This document shows, piece by piece, positions 31,719 through 36,549 of a stretch of DNA of 36,549 bases. The stretch is from Bdellovibrio sp. (GTDB lineage: Bacteria > Bdellovibrionota > Bdellovibrionia > Bdellovibrionales > Bdellovibrionaceae). The stretch is from assembly GCA_014378765.1 (NCBI GenBank), contig JACMNA010000041.1:1-36549 (forward strand), written 5' to 3'. The translations under genes were made by a program, and so were the position numbers. Under the pieces are notes generated by a model. That model saw only the letters and a program-made list of their open reading frames with translations, had not been told where the DNA came from and ran no database searches. The first letter of the stretch is position 1. Every line of letters starts with the position of its first letter.

Positions 31719-34118
31719 GTGCCCATGAAAAAAGTGAAATTAAGTCTTTCCGATTTCGCGCTACCTTCACCCCGTCAGGGAAGTATCGACGCGAACTCAG
31801 GTTACGGCCGCGGCGCCTTAGATGGAACCGAAATTCACCAACGCGTGCAACAGGCGAGGGCCTTGGCGGACCCGCTTTATAAAGCCGAAGTGGTGATTGC
31901 GCAAACTTTTGAACGCGGGGGCTTTATTTTTGAAATTAGCGGTCGCATGGACGGTTTTTTTAGTCACGCCCAACCTAAAATCGAAGAAATAAAATCAACT
32001 TTTAATATTCATGATCTAGCGCGCGAGCTTAAAACTAATATTAACATTCATCCCTACAGCCTGCAGCTGCAAACGTACGGTTATTTTTATTATATTAAAA
32101 ATAATAAAATTCCGGATTTGGTGATGCATTTGGTTTCAAGCCGCAATTTTGAAACTTATGATTTACCAATTAAACTGAACGTTCCCGAATACGAGGCGTG
32201 GTTAAATCGCCGTATCGAAGAATTAGTGGCAGAAGCCATTATCTGTGAAAAAAGAACGAAGCGTCGAAAAAAAGCGGCGGGCGACTTACATTTTCCATTT
32301 GCAAAACCACGGGCGGGGCAGGTCGAATTGATTCAGACGATTGAAACCACCATGCAAGATCATCAGCCGATGATGATTCAAGCGCCGACCGGTTTAGGTA
32401 AAACGATTGGCGTTATCTATCCGACTTTACAAGAAGCTTTAAAGCGCGGCCAGCGGTTGATTTACGTTACGCCTAAGAACAGTCAGCACGCCGTGGCTGA
32501 AGAAGCGGTTCAGCGTTTGCAAAATGAAGGCGCCGGCATCAAGGCCATGACTTTAACCGCAAAAAGTAAAATGTGTTTTAAAAACGAAGCCATTTGTAAC
32601 CCCGATTTTTGCGAATACGCCCAAGATCATTATACAAAGGTGGCTGAAAATAAATTAATCGAGCAGTTGTCAAAAAAGAAAAACTTAACTTCACGCGTTT
32701 TTAAAAAAATGGCTGAAGATTTTAAAGTGTGCCCGTTTGAATTACAAATTGCGGCCTCGGCCGAAGCCGATGCCGTCATTTGCGATTACAATTACGTTTT
32801 TGCCCCGCGCTCGACGCTGAGTAAGTTACCGTCGATGAGCATTGATCAACAGGGTAAAGCGAACTTGGTTATCGATGAAGCGCATAATTTACCAACGCGG
32901 GCGATGGACTATTACTCGCCGTCGTTATCAACCCACGTTTTAGAATTAATGCGCGAAGAATTAAAAAATATTCCCAAAAAATTTAGAAATGATTTTAGCG
33001 AGTTGTTGCAAGAATGTATTTTAGTCGTTAAAGCCAGTGGCCCCCCAGGTTGTACGAAGCCGTGCCCAATCAGAGCGCCGGTGGATGCTTTTTTAGATCA
33101 CGACGCTAAGTTGCGTGCCTTTCTTTCAACCTATTTAAGTTCAGACGTTGATATTCAACCCCGCGACGTGATTATGCGGCTTTCTTTTTATTGGTCGCAA
33201 TTTACCGAAGCCCTTGAGTTCGTGACGAGCGGTCGCAAAGAATTCTTCACGACGTTTACGCCCCATCCGGCCATGATCAAAATCACCTGCTGTGATGCCT
33301 CAGAAATGTTGAAAAATTGCTACGACGAGTACGAGCAAGTCGTGGCCTTTTCGGCAACGCTTAAACCTTTTAATTTCTACAGCCAATTATCTGGCTTAAG
33401 TGAAAAAAAATTAAAAACCGCCGAATTCTCTTCACCCTTTGCTAAAGAGAATCGAAAGATTTTGATCATTCCGCAAATTTCATCAAAATACGCCACGCGC
33501 GAACAAAATTACCCGCGCATTGCCGACGCAATTCAAAAAATTGTAAGCGTTAAACGAGGTAATTATTTTGTTTTCTTACCTAGTTTTGATTTTTTAGAAC
33601 GTGTGCTGTACCAATTTAAAACTCCCGAAAATTATTTGGTGATTCGCCAAGAGCGCAACATGCGTCGGGATGATATTGACCGCGTCATTGAAAGCCTTAA
33701 AGATCCGTCCACCGCGCAAATTATTTTTGCCGTACAAGGCGGCGTTTTTAGCGAGGGCGTTGATTACCCCGGCAACATGATTATTGGAGCCTTCATCGTG
33801 GGGCCACCGCTACCGCATTTTGATCTAGAGCGCGAGACCATGAAGAATTATTACGACGAACATTATTCAGCCGGTTACGATTACGCGTATACTTTTCCGG
33901 CCATGGCTAAGGCCGTGCAAGCGGCGGGCAGAGTCATTCGCAATGAAACCGACCGCGGAATTATCGTACTAATGGATGATCGATTTATACATCGTAACTA
34001 CGCGCAATCTATGCCGACCGACTGGTTTGATGAAAGCCCACGCGAATTGGTTTCGGAGAGTATTCTGAAAGACGTTACAAATTTTTGGGACTTAAGGCTG
34101 CCAATCGTAAAAGAATAG
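31719..34118 (+). CDS. PD-(D/E)xK nuclease fused to an XPD/DinG-type Fe-S helicase
   Basis: Residues 30-175 form a RecB/Cas4-like nuclease: H40 in GTEIHQ, D78 in SGRMDGFF, E90-x-K92 in KIEEIKST, and the QLQTYGYFY helix (115-123). Residues 195-795 form a superfamily 2 helicase of the XPD/DinG family: Walker A APTGLGKT (222-229), DEAH (386-389), the motif VI VQAAGRVIR, and four cysteines (C286, C293, C298, C338) spaced like the Fe-S cluster that XPD/DinG use. These predict an unwinding-coupled DNA degradation enzyme. It starts right after the stop of the exonuclease gene (GTG 31719 or ATG 31725), so both are one operon for repair or defence. A nuclease joined to DinG is described in some bacteria, but pairing with an MBL exonuclease is notable. 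Confidence 0.82.
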   Translation: MPMKKVKLSLSDFALPSPRQGSIDANSGYGRGALDGTEIHQRVQQARALADPLYKAEVVIAQTFERGGFIFEISGRMDGFFSHAQPKIEEIKSTFNIHDLARELKTNINIHPYSLQLQTYGYFYYIKNNKIPDLVMHLVSSRNFETYDLPIKLNVPEYEAWLNRRIEELVAEAIICEKRTKRRKKAAGDLHFPFAKPRAGQVELIQTIETTMQDHQPMMIQAPTGLGKTIGVIYPTLQEALKRGQRLIYVTPKNSQHAVAEEAVQRLQNEGAGIKAMTLTAKSKMCFKNEAICNPDFCEYAQDHYTKVAENKLIEQLSKKKNLTSRVFKKMAEDFKVCPFELQIAASAEADAVICDYNYVFAPRSTLSKLPSMSIDQQGKANLVIDEAHNLPTRAMDYYSPSLSTHVLELMREELKNIPKKFRNDFSELLQECILVVKASGPPGCTKPCPIRAPVDAFLDHDAKLRAFLSTYLSSDVDIQPRDVIMRLSFYWSQFTEALEFVTSGRKEFFTTFTPHPAMIKITCCDASEMLKNCYDEYEQVVAFSATLKPFNFYSQLSGLSEKKLKTAEFSSPFAKENRKILIIPQISSKYATREQNYPRIADAIQKIVSVKRGNYFVFLPSFDFLERVLYQFKTPENYLVIRQERNMRRDDIDRVIESLKDPSTAQIIFAVQGGVFSEGVDYPGNMIIGAFIVGPPLPHFDLERETMKNYYDEHYSAGYDYAYTFPAMAKAVQAAGRVIRNETDRGIIVLMDDRFIHRNYAQSMPTDWFDESPRELVSESILKDVTNFWDLRLPIVKE

Positions 34119-34195
34119 TCACACTTAATGCTATGAGTAAATCATAGACAGAAACTGCGTCGCTTAATATTTGATCGAAGCCAACGGCAAATCAG

Positions 34196-34224
34196 TTGAA
34201 CGATACTAAAAAAAAAATTATGGT
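34196..34224 (+). promoter_or_regulatory. Sigma-70-type promoter for the OmpA-family lipoprotein
   Basis: -35 TTGAAC (34196-34201) and -10 TATGGT (34219-34224) with a 17-base spacer containing an A-run. The predicted start near 34231 places the AGGAG ribosome site in the leader. Confidence 0.45.
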
Positions 34225-34249
34225 GTAGTAACTTTTCTAGGAGAAAAAA

Positions 34250-34912
34250 ATGAAAAACATGACTCCACTTGTTCTTAAGGCCAGTGTGCTAACTTCTTTA
34301 ATCGCGACATTAACTTTTACCGGTTGTGCTAGCGATAATAAAAAAACGGCACAAGGAGCTGGTATTGGCGCGGGCGTTGGCGCAGTGGCCGGTGCCATAA
34401 TTGGTCATCAGTCGGGCAATCGCGAAAAGGGTGCCGTGATCGGCGGTTTACTTGGTGCCGGAGTCGGTGGCTTAGTCGGACGTCGAATGGATCAGCAAGC
34501 TAAAGAATTAGAACAGATAGCGGAGACTCGCCGAACTGACACGGGCTTAGTGACTAAATTAAAAAGTGATATTTTATTTGATACCGGTAAGGCTGATCTA
34601 AAGGGTGCGGCTAAAACAAATTTGCAACAAATGGGCGATATCATGAGAAAATATCCTGAAAACGTTTTAACCATCAAAGGTTACACAGATTCAACGGGCA
34701 GTGCCACCGTCAACAATGCACTTTCACAGCGACGAGCTGACGCGGTTAGAAATGAATTAGTGGCGGCTGGATTACCGGCAGCTACAATTTCAACTATGGG
34801 TCGAGGTGTGGCTGATCCAATTGGTGATAATAAAACTTCTACCGGACGAAAACAAAATCGCCGCGTTGATGTAGAAGTAACGGTTGATGAATCAAAAGTT
34901 CCAAAAAAATAG
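34250..34912 (+). CDS. OmpA-family lipoprotein with glycine zipper (YiaD-like)
   Basis: The lipoprotein signal ends FTGC (Cys26). A glycine-zipper segment (GAGIGAGVGAVAGAIIGHQS, 36-55, then GAVIGGLLGAGVGGLVG) likely inserts in or packs against the membrane. A linker helix follows, and residues 105-215 are an OmpA-type peptidoglycan-binding domain: SDILFDTGKADL, IKGYTDSTGSATVNNALSQR, RRADAV and the C-terminal GRKQNRRVDVEV; the D and R that bind diaminopimelate are present. The arrangement matches E. coli YiaD. It tethers the outer membrane to the wall. AGGAG precedes the ATG, a promoter lies at 34196-34224 and a large hairpin follows the gene. Confidence 0.9.
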   Translation: MKNMTPLVLKASVLTSLIATLTFTGCASDNKKTAQGAGIGAGVGAVAGAIIGHQSGNREKGAVIGGLLGAGVGGLVGRRMDQQAKELEQIAETRRTDTGLVTKLKSDILFDTGKADLKGAAKTNLQQMGDIMRKYPENVLTIKGYTDSTGSATVNNALSQRRADAVRNELVAAGLPAATISTMGRGVADPIGDNKTSTGRKQNRRVDVEVTVDESKVPKK

Positions 34913-34944
34913 CCCTGAACAAGGCTAAATAAAGATTTAAAAGT

Positions 34945-34990
34945 TCACCCAAGAAGTTCAGCAGGGGAGCTAACTGAACTTCTTGGGTGA
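34945..34990. terminator. Large perfect hairpin between convergent genes
   Basis: TCACCCAAGAAGTTCAG (34945-34961) and CTGAACTTCTTGGGTGA (34974-34990) are perfect 17-base inverted repeats around a 12-base loop. The minus side is followed by AACTTTTAAATC, so it can end the hemerythrin transcript; the plus side has no clean T-run. Stem length and perfection are greater than the other terminators here. Confidence 0.6.
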
Positions 34991-35028
34991 TAGTCTTATA
35001 ATAATTTGTTTTCTAAAAAATATTAGAG

Positions 35029-35565
35029 CTAGAATCTGATATTACGGGCGGTTGAAACAAAAGTTTCGATAAAACGCGGCGGCATCATATTCTTTAACAT
35101 GTCGATGGTTGTTCCCATCAAGCCCTCTTCTTTAATTTCTGGTTTCATTTTTTCAAACGCTTCGCCCATGGCGTCGGCTTCTTCATTGGTAAATAAAGCA
35201 CGACCGGCGGTAAACATTTCTGATTCTTCCTCAGCAATGTGGTGCTCTAAGGCTGCTTTTAATTCACGCGCCGTTACTTTCCAATCGGCATCGATTTTAC
35301 CTTTTACTTGTAGCGTGCGCAGTAAAGATTCGGCCGCTAAGTGCTCGCTGTAACCGTGCATGCCCAATTTTTTAGAGGCATCAATTAATCTAAATGAATT
35401 ATAAAATACCGCTTCTTCCGCACGTGAGTGGGGAATTAAAGCATCTCGAATTTTAGCGATCAGCGGACCATGTTGTTTTTCGTCATTGTCAGGCAGACTT
35501 AATAATTGATTTAATAACTGCTTGACCTCTTCGTGATCTTTTTTTAACGCTTCATAAATTTGCAT
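35029..35565 (-). CDS. Hemerythrin-like (HHE domain) protein
   Basis: 178-residue cytoplasmic helical-bundle protein predicted to hold a non-haem di-iron centre for oxygen, nitric oxide or iron sensing and handling. Ligand candidates: H11 in KDHEEVKQLL, H46 and the nearby E in PHSRAEEAVFY, H in YSEHLAAESL, and HHIAEEESEMF near 112-122, the classic HxxxE/HHE pattern. The C-terminal 50 residues (from about 130) are an unassigned amphipathic tail with IDMLKNMMPPR. AAAGGA precedes the ATG. A sigma-54-type promoter lies upstream, which would fit an RpoN-controlled response to NO or oxygen. The gene is monocistronic. Confidence 0.85.
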   Translation of the reverse strand: MQIYEALKKDHEEVKQLLNQLLSLPDNDEKQHGPLIAKIRDALIPHSRAEEAVFYNSFRLIDASKKLGMHGYSEHLAAESLLRTLQVKGKIDADWKVTARELKAALEHHIAEEESEMFTAGRALFTNEEADAMGEAFEKMKPEIKEEGLMGTTIDMLKNMMPPRFIETFVSTARNIRF

Positions 35566-35612
35566 ATCATATCCTTTCAGTTGGAAAATTTTCGCATTAC
35601 ATTCTTCGACTT

Positions 35613-35628
35613 TGCAAGTAGGAAGCCA
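35613..35628 (-). promoter_or_regulatory. Sigma-54-type promoter for the hemerythrin gene
   Basis: On the minus strand: TGGCTT, five bases, TTGCA. The -24 GG and -12 GC are 12 apart; the A and C of TGGCAC are replaced by T. The predicted start near 35602 gives a 37-base leader before the 35565 start codon. It overlaps a GAAGCCA/TGGCTTC hairpin (35622-35648). Confidence 0.5.
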
Positions 35629-35809
35629 TTCGCTAAATGGGTGGCTTCAATACGCTATTCATTGGAGCGAATTTTTCTAATATGGTTTTACTAGGCAATT
35701 TCGCCCTAGTTAAGTTCGGTCACGCCACAATTCTAATCAGTTGGGCTCGGTTCAAAATTTTTGCGCAAATCAAATAGACAAGAATTTTTAATGAGCTTTT
35801 AATCAAAGG

Positions 35810-36549
35810 ATGAATTCGCAAATTAAAAGTGTTTGGCCGTTTCTAAGTATCCTAACTTCGATGATTGTAATTCAAAGCGGGGCTTCATTAGCTAAAACTT
35901 TATTTCCGATAGTAGGACCAGCAGGAACAACTTCGCTTAGGCTGTTTTTCTCGATGATTATTTTATTGGTCGTTTTTCGGCCGTGGCGAACAAGGGTCTC
36001 CAAATCACAGTTAAAAACGTTGGCGTTCTACGGTTTTTTCTTGGGTGGTATGAATTATTTATTTTACTTATCAATCGCACGTATTCCGCTAGGCATAGCG
36101 GTGGCCCTAGAATTTACGGGGCCCCTGGCAGTTGCCTTACTGGCTTCAAAGCGCGCGCTCGATTTTTTGTGGGTGCTGCTGGCGGTGGTAGGATTATTTT
36201 GCTTGCTGCCGTTGACCGAACTTGCGGCACCGCTTGATCTGTGGGGAATATTTTTTGCCTTAGCGGCTGGTGCTTGTTGGGCTGGTTATATTTTATTTGG
36301 ACAGAAAGCCAGTTTAGAAAATAGTGGTGGCGTAGCAGTCAGTGTAGGAATGATCTTCGCTGCGCTGTTAGTGGTACCCATTGGGATTGTGCAAGTGGGT
36401 ACCGCACTACTAACGGGGCCGATTTTACTAACGGGTCTGGCGATTGCCTTTCTATCAAGTGCATTGCCTTACTCGCTGGAGATGATTGCACTTAAGGGAT
36501 TATCTCGCAGTACGTTTAGTATTTTAATGAGCTTAGAGCCAGTGTTCGC
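35810..36549 (+). CDS. RhtA-like EamA family amino-acid exporter (cut by window end)
   Basis: Inner-membrane exporter of the drug/metabolite transporter superfamily. The frame is open from ATG 35810 to the last base, giving 246 codons; the C-terminus lies outside. At least seven hydrophobic helices are seen. Wording specific to RhtA (threonine/homoserine efflux) is present: SGASLAKTLFPIVGPAGTTS near residues 24-43, ALEFTGPLAVALL, LWGIFFALAAGACWAGYILF and ALPYSLEMIALK. There is no in-frame alternative start upstream because a stop lies 18 bases before the ATG. The only ribosome-like signal (AAAGG) directly touches the ATG, so translation may be weak. Two short inverted repeats (35622-35648, 35690-35710) lie in the upstream gap. 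Confidence 0.85.
   Translation, partial: MNSQIKSVWPFLSILTSMIVIQSGASLAKTLFPIVGPAGTTSLRLFFSMIILLVVFRPWRTRVSKSQLKTLAFYGFFLGGMNYLFYLSIARIPLGIAVALEFTGPLAVALLASKRALDFLWVLLAVVGLFCLLPLTELAAPLDLWGIFFALAAGACWAGYILFGQKASLENSGGVAVSVGMIFAALLVVPIGIVQVGTALLTGPILLTGLAIAFLSSALPYSLEMIALKGLSRSTFSILMSLEPVF

Noticed and set aside
35983..36237. 84-codon ORF on the plus strand
   Set aside because: It is a different frame inside the RhtA-like gene, whose open frame starts at 35810 and has clear family sequence.
1..36549. Mobile elements, prophage, CRISPR, tRNA or rRNA genes
   Set aside because: Looked for on both strands; no transposase, integrase, repeat-spacer pattern or cloverleaf was recognised.

Overview
This window reads as bacterial chromosome from a Gram-negative organism. 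It is gene-dense and moderately AT-rich, with many lipoproteins, OmpA-type envelope proteins and peptidoglycan-cleaving enzymes. No rRNA, tRNA, CRISPR array, IS element or phage gene was seen. The gene mix (GreB, many secreted proteins of unknown function, lytic transglycosylases, RhlE-type helicase) would fit a Bdellovibrionota-like deltaproteobacterial relative, but that placement is inference only, because no taxonomic marker gene is present.

Layout: (1) 1-4051, plus strand: end of greB, a lytic transglycosylase lipoprotein, a secreted protein with a metzincin-type zinc motif coupled to a membrane-anchored protein, and a small lipoprotein. (2) 4063-7072, minus strand: RhlE-type RNA helicase, membrane metallophosphoesterase and a short MTAN-like nucleosidase. 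(3) 7102-9637, plus strand: a three-gene overlapping operon (class II aldolase, mtnA, mtnP) for 5'-methylthioadenosine/5'-deoxyadenosine salvage, driven by a strong promoter that predicts a leaderless mRNA. (4) 9770-12511: a Gly/Arg-tailed protein, then on the minus strand a YARHG-domain protein and a GT-C-like membrane protein. (5) 12674-16204, plus strand: four overlapping genes of unknown joint function: a cysteine-dioxygenase-like cupin, a His/Cys-dyad (caspase/CHAT-like) domain fused to a SAM methyltransferase, a glutamate-racemase-like protein with substituted pocket residues, and an HExxH protein. This is the strongest candidate for an undescribed system. (6) 16222-18821, minus strand: YihY/BrkB, a DUF748-like protein and an OmpA-like lipoprotein. 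(7) 18974-27890: a glycine-zipper membrane protein, a small secreted protein, a 1300-residue SNF2 helicase, an AI-2E-family permease fused to a response-regulator receiver domain, a thioredoxin-reductase-like flavoprotein and glyoxalase II. (8) 28070-30539: a secreted lysozyme-like protein, a small secreted protein and a phosphodiesterase lipoprotein. (9) 30705-34118: an MBL-fold DNA exonuclease next to a nuclease-helicase fusion with an XPD/DinG-type Fe-S helicase. (10) 34250-36549: an OmpA-family lipoprotein, a hemerythrin-like protein and the start of an RhtA-like exporter.

A regulatory theme was found by eye. Four genes (18974, 25971 minus, 27041 minus, 35565 minus) are each preceded by a sigma-54-type -24/-12 element placing the start site 32-41 nt before the start codon. 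Together they suggest a local RpoN-controlled stress, redox or signalling set. All functional calls come from motif reading without database searches.
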